Shown: positions 53,976 through 62,786, numbered from the stretch's first letter. The stretch: 64,000 bases of DNA from CAHJXF01 sp038225855 (GCA_038225855.1 JBBRQU010000005.1:62001-126000), one strand, 5' to 3'. Notes: generated from the letters alone by a model not told the origin. Numbers and translations: made by a program.

Positions 53976-56645
53976 TCAGGAAACTCCATTCAACCAAGTG
54001 CGCGCCTCTCCGATCGCTTGCTGGTACGAAAACCCGTGGCCCGCGTCCTTCGCCGTTTTGAATTTGCTTGCACTCAGAGCTTGTTGGGATGTCGCAATCA
54101 GCGGCGCCAGGAATGCTTCGTCAGAGGGGTCGCGCAGAAGTTTTGTTTCAGCCGCCTGCGCCTCCGCAGCGCCATAAAATCGCGCCGCGGATTCGTGCGC
54201 GGCACGCGACGAAGCGAACCCGGCGCAGACCTCGAGTACGCTTTGCCCCAATCGCCTTGAGCCAATTTCCTCGGCAATTGCAATAGCCTCAAGCAGCATC
54301 TTCCGGGCGCGGTCGCCTGCACCACGTGCGGTTGCCACCATCGCGAGATTGAGGAGACCGATGGCGATCAACTCGCGGTCTTCCAGTCCATGCGCCAGCG
54401 CGAGCACCTCTTCGTAGAGGGGCGCGGCCGCTTCGAGCAGACCTTCTGCACGGTCGAGCTGCGCCAATGCGTTCAATGCGGCAGCGAGTTCACGCTGATT
54501 CCCCTGCGCCCGTGCCAGCGTCAGCCCTTCCTCCAAGTGCTCGCGCGCGATCGCCCAGTCCCCTTTGCCGAGAGACGCCAGGCCGAGGTATTCGAGCGCC
54601 GACGCGATGCGCCCGTTGTCACCCAACTCCCGGGCGATCGCCAGACATCCCTCCAGATAACCCATCGCCTCCGAATAGCGGCCCATCAAGCAGCAAAACT
54701 GACCCGCAGCGAAGAGACCGCGGCACCGTGCGAGGCTGTGGTCCTGTGCTGCCGAGCGGGCAAGCGACTCGACTGTCAATCGATGTCCAAGTCCGAGCAG
54801 GCCGCGACTGATCCAGTATTGTTTGATCGAGTGGACCAATTGCAAACCGAGTTCCGCTCCGTCTTTCGCGTAACCGCACCACGTATGCGCTGCGATGAGG
54901 TTTTCGCGTTCTAAATCGAGGCTGCCGATCCAGGCTCCCTGCTTTCGCCTGACCAGTTCGGGTCTCGCCGCCTCGGCAAGGGCAACGTAAAAGACCAGAT
55001 GCCGCGTACACGTTTGCTCTCGCTCATGCGCCTCGTCCAGCCGCTCTTGCGAGTACTCACGCACTGTTTCGAGCATGGCGTAACGCGCGCTCGCAGCCTC
55101 CACTGTTACCAGCGACTTGTCGACCAGATCGGTCAGCAGTTCGAGGACGTCCCCTTTCTCCACGTCGCCGTCCGCGCCCACGGCTTCTGCGGCCTCGAGA
55201 GTCCAGCCTCCGGCAAAGACGGCCAGACGTCGCAGCAGGGCGCGCTCGGCGTCCATCAGCAGGTCATAGCTCCAATCGATCGAGGCACGCAGGGTTTGCT
55301 GACGCGGCAGCGCGGTTCTGTCTCCGCGCGTCAACAAGCGGAAGCGGTCCGAGAGCCGCGCGGCGATCTCAGCGACCGACAGCGAGCGCACGCGAGCGGC
55401 GGCAAGTTCGAGCGCCAACGGAATACCATCGAGACGGTGACACATCTGTGCTACTGCGCTTGCATTCGCATCGTTCACTTCGAACGCAGGCTGCACTGCG
55501 CGGGCGCGATCGACGAACAGCCGCACCGCTTCGCATTGCATGATGGCGTGCGGGTCGAACCTGCTTTTCGGTAGCGGCACCGAAAGCGGCGGCAGGTGAT
55601 AGGTCGTCTCGCCTGCAATCCGGAAATGCTGGCGGCTCGATGTCAGGATCTTCAGGTGCGGTCCGGCTTGCAGCAGCCGCGTGGCGAGCTCCGCGCAGGC
55701 ATCGACCAGGTGTTCGCAGTTGTCCAGAATCAGCAGCAGGTTCCGGTCGCTGACGTTCTTGATCAATGCCTCGATGACCGGACGCCCCGCTTCTTCCTTG
55801 ACGCCCAGAACCGACGCTACCGCCTGCGGGATCAGGCGCTCGTCCGTGATCGACGCCAGGGGGATGAACCACACGCCGTCGCGAAAATCCTCGAGCACGT
55901 CGGCCGCGACTTGCAGCGACAGACGCGTCTTGCCGAGACCGCCGGTACCGAGCAAGGTCAAGAGTCGCGTCTCGCGCAATTGATCCTTGACCTCGGCCAA
56001 CTGGTGCTCGCGGCCTATGAATGAAGTGAGCTGTTGCGGCAGATTGTGCGGTCTCGCTTCGAGCGAGCGCAGCGCTGGAAAGTCCTGCCGCAACTGCGGA
56101 TGCACGACCTGGAACACGCGCTCGGCGCTCGTGAGATCGCGCAGTCGCACGCTGCCCAGATCGCGCAGCGAAACGCCGGCAGGCAAGCGGCCGCCGACCA
56201 GAGTCGCAACCGCTTCGGAGAGCAGTGCCTGGCCGCCGTGGGCGATGCCCATGATGCGGGCGGCGCGATTGACTGCGCTGCCGAAGAAGTCGTCGTCGCG
56301 ACGCTCATCCACGCCCGCGTGCATCCCGCAACGAACCTCGAGCGCCACGCTGTCGATCTCCGCGGACTCGGCAAGAGTGCGAAGCAACTGCAGCGACGCG
56401 TTGACCGCATCGAGAGGGTCGGCGAACGCGGCGTGGACGCCATCGCCGGTCGTCTTGACGACCCGGCCGCGGTTATTCAGGACCGCCTCGCGCACGATCT
56501 CGTCATGGCGCGCGAGTGCCGGCCGCATGTTTTCTGTCGCCGTTTCCCAGAGGCGCGTGCTGCCCTCGATGTCGGTGAACAGGTAAGTCGTGACTGCGGC
56601 TTGCTCTTGCACGCTATCCCTATCGACGCGGGGTGGGAATCGCAT
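53976..56645 (-). CDS. Adenylate cyclase-STAND ATPase-TPR regulator (second)
   Basis: About 889 residues from the ATG near 56645; the frame is open to 56804, and a GTG eleven codons later is another choice. A class III cyclase domain comes first (YLFTDIEGSTRLWETATENM, VKTTGDGVHAAFADP). An NB-ARC-like ATPase follows with Walker A LGTGGLGKTRLSLQ (near residue 230), Walker B LLLILDNCEHLVD and the winged-helix linker region MCHRLDGIPLALELAAARVR. After HQTLRASIDWSYDLL-like RASIDWSYDLLMDAERALLR there are TPR-like repeats up to the C-terminus. It resembles AfsR/LuxR-associated cyclase regulators. It is a different subfamily from the protein at 40755. Confidence 0.88.
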   Translation of the reverse strand: MRFPPRVDRDSVQEQAAVTTYLFTDIEGSTRLWETATENMRPALARHDEIVREAVLNNRGRVVKTTGDGVHAAFADPLDAVNASLQLLRTLAESAEIDSVALEVRCGMHAGVDERRDDDFFGSAVNRAARIMGIAHGGQALLSEAVATLVGGRLPAGVSLRDLGSVRLRDLTSAERVFQVVHPQLRQDFPALRSLEARPHNLPQQLTSFIGREHQLAEVKDQLRETRLLTLLGTGGLGKTRLSLQVAADVLEDFRDGVWFIPLASITDERLIPQAVASVLGVKEEAGRPVIEALIKNVSDRNLLLILDNCEHLVDACAELATRLLQAGPHLKILTSSRQHFRIAGETTYHLPPLSVPLPKSRFDPHAIMQCEAVRLFVDRARAVQPAFEVNDANASAVAQMCHRLDGIPLALELAAARVRSLSVAEIAARLSDRFRLLTRGDRTALPRQQTLRASIDWSYDLLMDAERALLRRLAVFAGGWTLEAAEAVGADGDVEKGDVLELLTDLVDKSLVTVEAASARYAMLETVREYSQERLDEAHEREQTCTRHLVFYVALAEAARPELVRRKQGAWIGSLDLERENLIAAHTWCGYAKDGAELGLQLVHSIKQYWISRGLLGLGHRLTVESLARSAAQDHSLARCRGLFAAGQFCCLMGRYSEAMGYLEGCLAIARELGDNGRIASALEYLGLASLGKGDWAIAREHLEEGLTLARAQGNQRELAAALNALAQLDRAEGLLEAAAPLYEEVLALAHGLEDRELIAIGLLNLAMVATARGAGDRARKMLLEAIAIAEEIGSRRLGQSVLEVCAGFASSRAAHESAARFYGAAEAQAAETKLLRDPSDEAFLAPLIATSQQALSASKFKTAKDAGHGFSYQQAIGEARTWLNGVS

Positions 56646-56816
56646 ATTGCCACGCGTGCGGACCGAGGCGCACGCTTGGCGATGCTCACCGTGCATCCCT
56701 GGATCAACCTCACCTCGAGGGCGCGTCTTGCAACGACACTCATGATCAGAACGGACGATGGGTTGATAGCGCACGCGAGGTAGGAAGGAGAGGGTCACTG
56801 GCACGCGCTCTGAATC

Positions 56817-56834
56817 TATAACTTAAATGTTATA
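56817..56834. promoter_or_regulatory. Inverted repeat in hicAB-type promoter region
   Basis: TATAAC-TTAAAT-GTTATA forms 6-bp arms around an AT core, 12 bases before the hicA remnant start. The site resembles autoregulatory operators bound by HicB DNA-binding domains. It also contains possible -10 sequence (TATAAC, TATATC). Confidence 0.45.
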
Positions 56835-56846
56835 TCATCTTCTTTC

Positions 56847-56892
56847 ATGAAAATTTCCGAGTTCAATTAAGAAGCAATGGGGACTGAAATGA
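56847..56892 (+). pseudogene. hicA: hicA toxin remnant (internal deletion)
   Basis: The ATG at 56847 encodes MKISEF, then Asn and a TAA stop. This equals the MKQSEF start of HicA toxins. One base out of phase, the same stretch reads IKKQWGLK followed by TGA at 56890-56892, matching the usual HicA C-terminus (ILKQLGLK). The two ends are joined with about 45 codons missing, at or near 56865. The hicB start follows 10-16 bases later, as in intact hicAB pairs. The toxin is therefore lost, and HicB is an orphan. Confidence 0.7.
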
Positions 56893-56901
56893 AGGGGGCG
56901 A

Positions 56902-57408
56902 ATGGCGATGAACTATCCCGCAATATTTGCTGCTGATTCCGATGGCGGCTTCGTCGTCACTTTCCGCGACATTCCGGAAGCCATCACACAAGCCGAGTCC
57001 ACAGAAGAAGCAGTTGCCCGTGCGATCGATGCATTCGAAACCGCCGTCGATTTCTATTTCGACGCGCGCGAGCCTCTGCCTGGGCCGAGTAGAACCAGGA
57101 CAGGCGAAGTACCGCTCACCATTCCTCCCATGCTCGCTTCAAAGATTGCGCTATGGAATCGCATGCATGAAGTCGGTATGAGAAAGACCACGCTCGCGAA
57201 AGAGCTTCATGTGACCCTGGTGCAAGTCGATCGCCTCTTCAATTCACGCCATCAAACCAGGCTCGAAACCATCGTCAATGCCGCGCAAGTCCTGGGCAAG
57301 CGCGTCGAGGTCACGCTGGTCGATGACGAGCCTGTGAGATTGCCGAAAGCGCGCGCCGCACGTCGGAGAGCGCCGCGTCAGCCGCAGCGATCGGCGGCCC
57401 ATGCGTGA
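56902..57408 (+). CDS. hicB: HicB-family antitoxin, orphan
   Basis: 168 residues from the ATG at 56902; a second ATG at 56908 is equally plausible. The N-terminal half (YPAIFAADSDGGFVVTFRDI, EEAVARAIDAFETAVDFYFD) is the HicB partial RNase H fold that blocks the HicA toxin. The C-terminal half (ALWNRMHEVGMRKTTLAKEL, TLVQVDRLFNSRHQTRLETI) is a Xre-type helix-turn-helix for autoregulation. A basic tail (RRRAPRQPQR) is extra. Only the ends of hicA remain upstream. The 329 bases after it (57409-57737) contain no gene I can support. Confidence 0.9.
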   Translation: MAMNYPAIFAADSDGGFVVTFRDIPEAITQAESTEEAVARAIDAFETAVDFYFDAREPLPGPSRTRTGEVPLTIPPMLASKIALWNRMHEVGMRKTTLAKELHVTLVQVDRLFNSRHQTRLETIVNAAQVLGKRVEVTLVDDEPVRLPKARAARRRAPRQPQRSAAHA

Positions 57409-57737
57409 GCCCGTTGCCGGGTCGTATGCGCTCGAATCTGCAGGGGGAGGTCCGCGCCGATCACGCGGAGCTCGCCCCGCGGCCACACTCCGTTCGCTGG
57501 TTGTTCCCGAGGGTTTCCTACAACGCCGCGGCGATCGGTTGGCCCGCGAGTCTTGCTCGCGCGCGCCGAGCTGGCAACGGCCGCCGACCGGAAGGAAGAG
57601 ATGGCGCGGTTGCTGGCAAGCCTTCCGGATGAGCTTGATCCGATCCGGTCGTCGGCGACTTCAATCGGAATCTCAAGAAACCTTTCCGCGACCTTGAGCA
57701 CATATAGCTCAGAAGTAGCGAGCGCGCGTAACCCGAC

Positions 57738-59074
57738 TCAGTTGCCGGCGAGCACGTTGAGCACGGCCAGGCTCATCGCTCGCGTTCCGGTCTTGATCGA
57801 GGGTTCCGGCACGGGAGCGAAGAACGGCGAATGGTTGAAGGGCAGCGGCTTGCCACCCGGCTTCATCGAGTCGGCCACTTGCTGCGGGTCATACACGCCC
57901 ACGAAGAAAAACATCGAGGGATGCCTTCGTTGACGGATGCCGAAAAATCTTCGCTGGCCGCGATGGGCGGCACGCGCTGCACATTGTTCGCACCGAAGGC
58001 GGCTTTCAAGACCGTCTCGGTACGCGTCACGACACTCTCGTTGTTGACGACTGCGAGTCCGCCTTCGGCAAGGCTCACCTCGGGCTCGGGCGCGCCGGCC
58101 ATCATGGCCGCTGCATTGGGCGTGCGACGCACACCGGCGAGCAGCTTCGCCCGTAGCGTGGGACTGTAGGATCGAATCGTGCCGCGCAAGGTCGCGCTGT
58201 CCGGAATGATGTTGCCGACCGATCCGGCCTGAACCGCGCCGACCGTCACGACGCCGAATTCCATCGGGTCTTTTTCGCGGCTCACGACCGTCTGCACGTC
58301 GACGATGAAGTGCGCCGCAATCGCGATCGGATCGATGGTCTTGTCGGGCGCCGAGCCGTGGCCGCCGCGCCCCTTGAAAACAATCTCGAGCCCGTCGGAG
58401 TTGGAGGTGATCGCGCCCACGTTGTAGGTGATCGTTCCGTATGGCGTGGGCGCGGTGTGCAGCGCGAAAGCGAAATCCGGTTTCGGAAAGCGCGTGAAGA
58501 GACCGTCGGCCAGCATGGCCTTGGCGCCGTTGACCAACTCCTCGGCCGGCTGCGCGACGAACATCAGCGTGCCGTGCCACTGGTCCTTCATCGCCACCAG
58601 CGTGCGCGCGGTTCCGAGCCAGCTCGCCATGTGAATGTCGTGCCCGCAACTGTGCGCGACAAAGGTCTCGCGACCGTTCGAAGTCGCCTTGACCTTGCTG
58701 GCGTAGGCAAGACCGGTCTTCTCCTCCATCGGCAGCGCGTCGAGCTCGGTGCGCACCATCACCGTCGGGCCCGGCCCGTTCCTGTAGATCGCTACGACGC
58801 CGGTCTTGCCGACCTTCTCGGTCACGTCGAAACCGAGGGCGCGCATTTCGCCGGCCAGCTTGGCGGCGGTACGAGTCTCCTCGAATCCGAGTTCAGGATG
58901 CGCGTGAATGTCCTTGTAGATGGCATCGAGCTGCGGATACATGCCGTTGACCAGACCGCCGACCTCGGCACCGAACTTCTCGGCGGCGCCGGTAGTCTGA
59001 GCCTCGGTCGCGGTCGCTACGAAGACCAGGATCGCCGGCATGGCGAACCACTTCACGACGAGCAGCCTGAACAT
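57738..59074 (-). pseudogene. Secreted M20D hydrolase, frameshifted near its 3' end
   Basis: From the ATG at 59074 a signal peptide (MFRLLVVKWFAMPAILVFVA, cleavage near TEAQ) leads into an M20D enzyme. Its motifs are VRTELDALPMEEKTGLAYAS, HSCGHDIHMASW and FVAQPAEELVNGAKAMLADG. After SASVNEGIP (about 57920) the frame goes to RCFSSWACM and stops at 57863. The frame one step over continues correctly, SMFFFVGVYDPQQVADSMKP to SLAVLNVLAGN, ending at 57738. A single missing base in CCTCG explains it. The last 55 residues contain the final catalytic part. Either a pseudogene or a base error. Confidence 0.85.
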
Positions 59075-59190
59075 GATGGGCCTCGATTGGTTTTGTTCGG
59101 GCGAAGAAGCGTACGCTGTTCAACATGACTTTGGGAACGCATCGGCCACATGCCGATGATCGCTCTCCGCAACCTTCAAATGGAAAGCCC

Positions 59191-60240
59191 ATGATTCCCG
59201 TCAAAGCCTATGCCGCCCAATCGGCCAAATCCGCCCTCGCCCCGTGGTCCATCGAACGACGTGATGTCGGACCCGATGACGTCTTGATCGATATTGCATT
59301 TTGTGGCGTCTGCCATAGCGATATTCATCAGGTGCGCGACGAATGGGGCGGCGCGAAGTTTCCGATGGTTCCCGGACATGAAATTGTCGGCCATGTCGCG
59401 CAGGTTGGAAAGAATGTCGGTCAATTCAAAAAAGGCGATCGAGCCGGAGTTGGATGTTTCGTCGATTCGTGCCGCGTTTGCGCCAATTGCAGGGCCGATC
59501 TCGAACAATTTTGTAAAAAGGGAATGTCCGCCACTTATAACGGAACGGAACAGGATAAAAAGACCCCGACCTTTGGAGGATATTCCACCCGGATCGTGGT
59601 CGATCAGAAATATGTCTTGAAATTGCCGGATCAACTGGATCTGGCCGCCGTCGCGCCTCTGCTGTGCGCGGGAATTACCACTTATTCTCCCCTGCGCCAC
59701 TGGAACATCGGCAAGGGACACAAGGTCGGCATCGTCGGCCTTGGCGGGCTGGGCCATATGGGCGTCAAGTTTGCGAGCAGCTTTGGCGCCGAAACCTGGG
59801 TGATCACGACTTCGCCGGGCAAGGCGGATGACGCCCGGCGCCTTGGCGCGAAGGGCGTCATCGTCTCGAAGGACGAGGCCGACATGAAGGCCCATGCGGC
59901 GAGTTTCGATTTTCTCCTGAGCACCATCTCCGCCCCTTATGACATCAGTGCCTATCTCGGGCTGCTCAAGGTCGATGGGACGATGGTCACGGTCGGAGCG
60001 CCGGACCGGCCGCTCGACCTGCATCTGTTTTCACTGATCATGGGTAGAAAGAGCATCGGCGGATCATTGATCGGCGGAATCAAGGAAACTCAGGAAATGC
60101 TGGATTATTGTGGCGCGCACGGCATAGTCTCGGATGTCGAGATCATCCCGGTGCAAAAAATCAACGAGGCTTATGAACGGATGCTTAAAAGCGATGTCCG
60201 CTATCGATTCAGCATCGATATGAAATCATTGGCCGCGTGA
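59191..60240 (+). CDS. Zinc-dependent alcohol dehydrogenase (cinnamyl-alcohol dehydrogenase/YahK type)
   Basis: 349 residues from the ATG at 59191 (GGAAAG ribosome site); the frame is open to 59125. Catalytic zinc ligands are Cys41 in CGVCHSDIH and His63 in VPGHEIVG. The structural zinc site is SCRVCANCRADLEQFC, and the cofactor fold is GIVGLGGLGHMGVKFA. Such enzymes reduce aldehydes with NADPH. Codon use is distinctly AT-richer than in neighbours (many ATT, TTT and AAA codons), most of all in its first 450 bases, which suggests horizontal gain. It is divergent from the broken hydrolase. Confidence 0.93.
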   Translation: MIPVKAYAAQSAKSALAPWSIERRDVGPDDVLIDIAFCGVCHSDIHQVRDEWGGAKFPMVPGHEIVGHVAQVGKNVGQFKKGDRAGVGCFVDSCRVCANCRADLEQFCKKGMSATYNGTEQDKKTPTFGGYSTRIVVDQKYVLKLPDQLDLAAVAPLLCAGITTYSPLRHWNIGKGHKVGIVGLGGLGHMGVKFASSFGAETWVITTSPGKADDARRLGAKGVIVSKDEADMKAHAASFDFLLSTISAPYDISAYLGLLKVDGTMVTVGAPDRPLDLHLFSLIMGRKSIGGSLIGGIKETQEMLDYCGAHGIVSDVEIIPVQKINEAYERMLKSDVRYRFSIDMKSLAA

Positions 60241-60349
60241 TCAATGTTCCTCAATCATCTTATTTTCACTTTTATCTGATAAGAGAATAGAAATTTCGAT
60301 AAGAGAATCGCTTGAAACGCTGCGACACAACGGCGTCCGAGACACAAAA

Positions 60350-60378
60350 GAAAAGGGGCTGGCGAAAGCTAACCCCTT
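60350..60378 (-). terminator. Terminator after the truncated tRNA-Lys
   Basis: On the minus strand a GGGG...CCCC stem with a short TTTC-containing loop is followed by TTTTCTTTT. It is positioned as the natural terminator of the tRNA-Lys remnant. Coordinates are approximate to one or two bases. Confidence 0.6.
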
Positions 60379-60384
60379 GAAGAA

Positions 60385-60429
60385 TGGTGGGCCGTGAGTG
60401 GCTCGAACACACGACCTACGGATTAAGAG
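60385..60429 (-). pseudogene. 3' half of a tRNA-Lys (anticodon CTT)
   Basis: Read on the minus strand, loop CTCTTAA, stem TCCGT, T-arm around TTCGAGC, acceptor ACGGCCC, discriminator A and CCA follow in tRNA order. The base sequence matches bacterial tRNA-Lys from the anticodon onward. The next 30 bases upstream do not form the 5' anticodon stem, D-arm or acceptor. There is also a T-T mismatch in the T-stem. This is the pattern of a tRNA 3' end left at an integration junction. The remaining 60430-60668 has no supported gene; short open frames there run through the remnant. Confidence 0.75.
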
Positions 60430-60668
60430 GCAGATTCTTGGTAGTTACAGTAAATTTAATGCCGCTGCATGTTTACGGCGCGCGCTGGTGCATCGGGGAA
60501 CGCAGCGCTTCCGTCTGGACACCTCGTCCCCACATTCTGCCTACGAGCCGTCGGGGCATCTTTGGCTGAGTTGTCTTGCCAACGGGCCACTGCTTGGAAC
60601 CGGACACGCAACGGGCGCTGAACCGGCTTGTGTGATCAAACTGTCTAACTTCTCCTAGGTCCAGCACG

Positions 60669-61022
60669 ATGCGCGAACCAAAATGGCGGCAGGCGGGGAG
60701 TGAGCCGGACTACCGTTTTTCGCTGGCGAACGAACGTACCTTCCTCGCATGGATCCGTACTGCATTGGCACTTTTGGCTGGCGGCGTATTGCTCGACCAG
60801 TTTTCAACCCAGCTCAAGCCACCGCTCATGGTGGTAGTCCTGGCCGTTGTTCTGAGCATGCTCGCGGCTACGCTTTGTGCGATGGCCTACCTCCGATGGC
60901 GCGCCAACGAAGTTGCGATGCGGCACGCGCGCCGTCTGCCTGGCACGCTAGCGATCCCATTGATCGCCGCGACGTGTCTAGGCATCGCGGCAATCATCGC
61001 TTTCCTTCTCGTGCGGCAATGA
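60669..61022 (+). CDS. DUF202 membrane protein (YidH-like)
   Basis: 117 residues with three transmembrane helices (FLAWIRTALALLAGGVLL, MVVVLAVVLSMLAATLCAM, LIAATCLGIAAIIAFLLV). The N-terminal motif RFSLANERTFLAWIRTALAL is the DUF202 hallmark. Function is unknown; such genes often come in pairs. The next gene is the partner, ten bases downstream. Confidence 0.88.
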   Translation: MREPKWRQAGSEPDYRFSLANERTFLAWIRTALALLAGGVLLDQFSTQLKPPLMVVVLAVVLSMLAATLCAMAYLRWRANEVAMRHARRLPGTLAIPLIAATCLGIAAIIAFLLVRQ

Positions 61023-61032
61023 GAGTAGATCC

Positions 61033-61374
61033 ATGCAAGAGTCCCGAACTGAATCAAACGTGCGAGCTGCCACCATTCCAGGACTCCAACTCGAACGGAC
61101 CGCCCTCGCTTGGAATCGTACCGGGCTTGCCGTTCTGGCGAACGCACTGCTCGCGTTCCGTTCCGGCTGGACGAAGTCGGCCGCTCCCGTCACGGCGCTT
61201 GCATTCGCGCTGCTGTTCGCGGCAGCCGCTGTGTTCATTTATGGCGCCTGGCGCAGAAAACATTTGCTGGGAGGCCAGGACGCGCTGGCCCCCTCGTCCG
61301 TTGCCATCGGCGCTGTCGCGATTGTGTCGCTGGTCGCATGCGCCACAGGTATCGCATCCGTCGTGAGTCGATAG
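61033..61374 (+). CDS. DUF202 membrane protein (YidG-like)
   Basis: 113 residues. GLQLERTALAWNRTGLAVLA is the DUF202 signature variant seen in YidG. Three helices follow, including VTALAFALLFAAAAVFIYGA and AIGAVAIVSLVACATGIASV. With the preceding gene it forms the YidH-YidG type pair, probably a small membrane complex of unknown role. Confidence 0.88.
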   Translation: MQESRTESNVRAATIPGLQLERTALAWNRTGLAVLANALLAFRSGWTKSAAPVTALAFALLFAAAAVFIYGAWRRKHLLGGQDALAPSSVAIGAVAIVSLVACATGIASVVSR

Positions 61375-61441
61375 CCCTTAGGGGAATCCGTTAGACTTTC
61401 CGGCTCCGGAGAGCGGATCAAAGCGTCGAGCGCGCGCAGGA

Positions 61442-61909
61442 TTAGGCGCAATCACCAGCGTAAGATCGCGGGTCGACGAGATAGCTATGGCCGTGCTTGC
61501 GGAATCCCAGGCTCTCATAGAAGCGGTGAGCTTCCTCTCGCTTGACATGGCTGGACAGCACCAGTTTGTAGCAGTCGCGTGCGAAACACTGGTCCATCGC
61601 GAATCGCATCATGTGTCTTCCGATGCCGCTGCGCTGTACCTCTGGAGCGACGACCACGTCTTCAACGAGGCACGAATCACGCGCTCCGTGCGAGATGCCG
61701 CCCGCATAGATCAGCGAGAACGTACCGACAATCTGACGCTGCAATTCGGCAACGTAGACGCGATGGCGCGGATTCGAAACGAGCTCGAGAAAATAACCGC
61801 GCGCTCGCTCAATCGGCATCTCAGGCTCGGGCGCGATGTTGAGTTGCTTGTAGAGATCGAGCAAGCGCAAAACGTCAGCCTGATGCGCTTCGCGTATCGA
61901 TACGTTCAC
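61442..61909 (-). CDS. GNAT-family N-acetyltransferase
   Basis: 155 residues. It starts VSIREAHQADVLRLLDLYKQ. The acetyl-CoA-binding motif A is VEDVVVAPEVQRSGIGRHMM (R/Q-x-x-G-x-G/A form), and motif B is HRFYESLGFRKHGHSYLVD. It transfers an acetyl group from acetyl-CoA to an unknown amine. It ends 67 bases from the DUF202 genes (convergent) and begins 22 bases after the amidohydrolase stop, so it may be co-transcribed with it. Confidence 0.9.
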   Translation of the reverse strand: MNVSIREAHQADVLRLLDLYKQLNIAPEPEMPIERARGYFLELVSNPRHRVYVAELQRQIVGTFSLIYAGGISHGARDSCLVEDVVVAPEVQRSGIGRHMMRFAMDQCFARDCYKLVLSSHVKREEAHRFYESLGFRKHGHSYLVDPRSYAGDCA

Positions 61910-61931
61910 GGCCGCGCCTCGGTTCGCCGCG

Positions 61932-62786
61932 CTAGACGGTGAGCTTCAATACACGCCGCGCGTTGCCGTACATCACATCGTCGATGACGTCGACGTCGAA
62001 ACCCAGTGCGCGGTAATCCGTGATCGATTGTCCCATCGGCCGGAAAGGGTACGAACTACCGTACAGGATCTGCTGACGCATGCAGCCATTCGCCGCCTCG
62101 ACATAGAGGCGACCACCGGGCGCAAAGATATACATGTCGGGCACGATGAAGACGTTCTCCCAACGGAAAGCGACGCCAATGATTTCGTTCACGTACGGAT
62201 AGAAGCCGTGATAGCAGATGATCGATAGTTTCGGAAACGCCTTGGCGACGTGCCCCACGGCCGACGGGTTGACCATGTCGAGACTCGCCGCCGTGGGGCC
62301 GGACATGATGCACACCGGCACGCCGAGCTGATCGCAGGCGTCGTAGATCGGAAACAGCATCGGATCGTCGGCATTGCGCGGCGGGCTGCCGAAGCCGGGT
62401 TCGACGTTGATGGCCTTCAGGCCAAGTTGCTTGACCGCGCGTTCCACCTCCTGCACGGCCGCCTTGACGCCCCAGCGGTGGGGATCGATGGAGCCGACGC
62501 CTACCAGCTGTTTCTGCCCCTTCACAAGATCATGGATTTCGTCGTTCGAATGCTTGATTCCGGGCGTGTCGCGTCCGACGATCACGGCCGCGGTGATGCG
62601 CGTCTCCTTGACCTCCTTCACGAACGACTCCAGGTTCTTGGAATGCGTGAAGTGCTCGATGTCCTGAGAGCCGACGCGCCCATTGAGCCATTTGACGACC
62701 TCGAACTCAGGCGTTCCACGCGTCTTGCCGTAGAAGTCGTGCAGGAACGCAGGGCGACTGCGCATATCGATCACTTTCTTGGCCAC
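61932..62786 (-). CDS. Amidohydrolase-2 family protein lacking the HxH motif
   Basis: 284 residues. The overall pattern is amidohydrolase-2 (ACMSD-like TIM barrel): IDPHRWGVKAAVQEVERAVK, GLKAINVEPGFGSPPRNADD, YDACDQLGVPVCIMSGPTAA, LSIICYHGFYPYVNEIIGVA and LYGSSYPFRPMGQSITDYRA. The N-terminal metal motif DxHxH of the family reads VIDMRSRPAF here, so both histidines are absent. A late His occurs in CYHGFYP. It may bind metal poorly, or act without it as a decarboxylase-like or ligand-binding protein. It lies in the same direction as, and behind, an ABC transporter. Confidence 0.82.
   Translation of the reverse strand: MAKKVIDMRSRPAFLHDFYGKTRGTPEFEVVKWLNGRVGSQDIEHFTHSKNLESFVKEVKETRITAAVIVGRDTPGIKHSNDEIHDLVKGQKQLVGVGSIDPHRWGVKAAVQEVERAVKQLGLKAINVEPGFGSPPRNADDPMLFPIYDACDQLGVPVCIMSGPTAASLDMVNPSAVGHVAKAFPKLSIICYHGFYPYVNEIIGVAFRWENVFIVPDMYIFAPGGRLYVEAANGCMRQQILYGSSYPFRPMGQSITDYRALGFDVDVIDDVMYGNARRVLKLTV

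Noticed and set aside
57409..57737. Possible gene with the stretch LLARAELATAADRKEEMARL
   Set aside because: No start with a ribosome site, the frame breaks, and no family was recognised.
60384..60658. Short frames such as MVGREWLEHTTYGL across the tRNA-Lys end
   Set aside because: Peptides of this form come from reading tRNA sequence and are widespread annotation artefacts.
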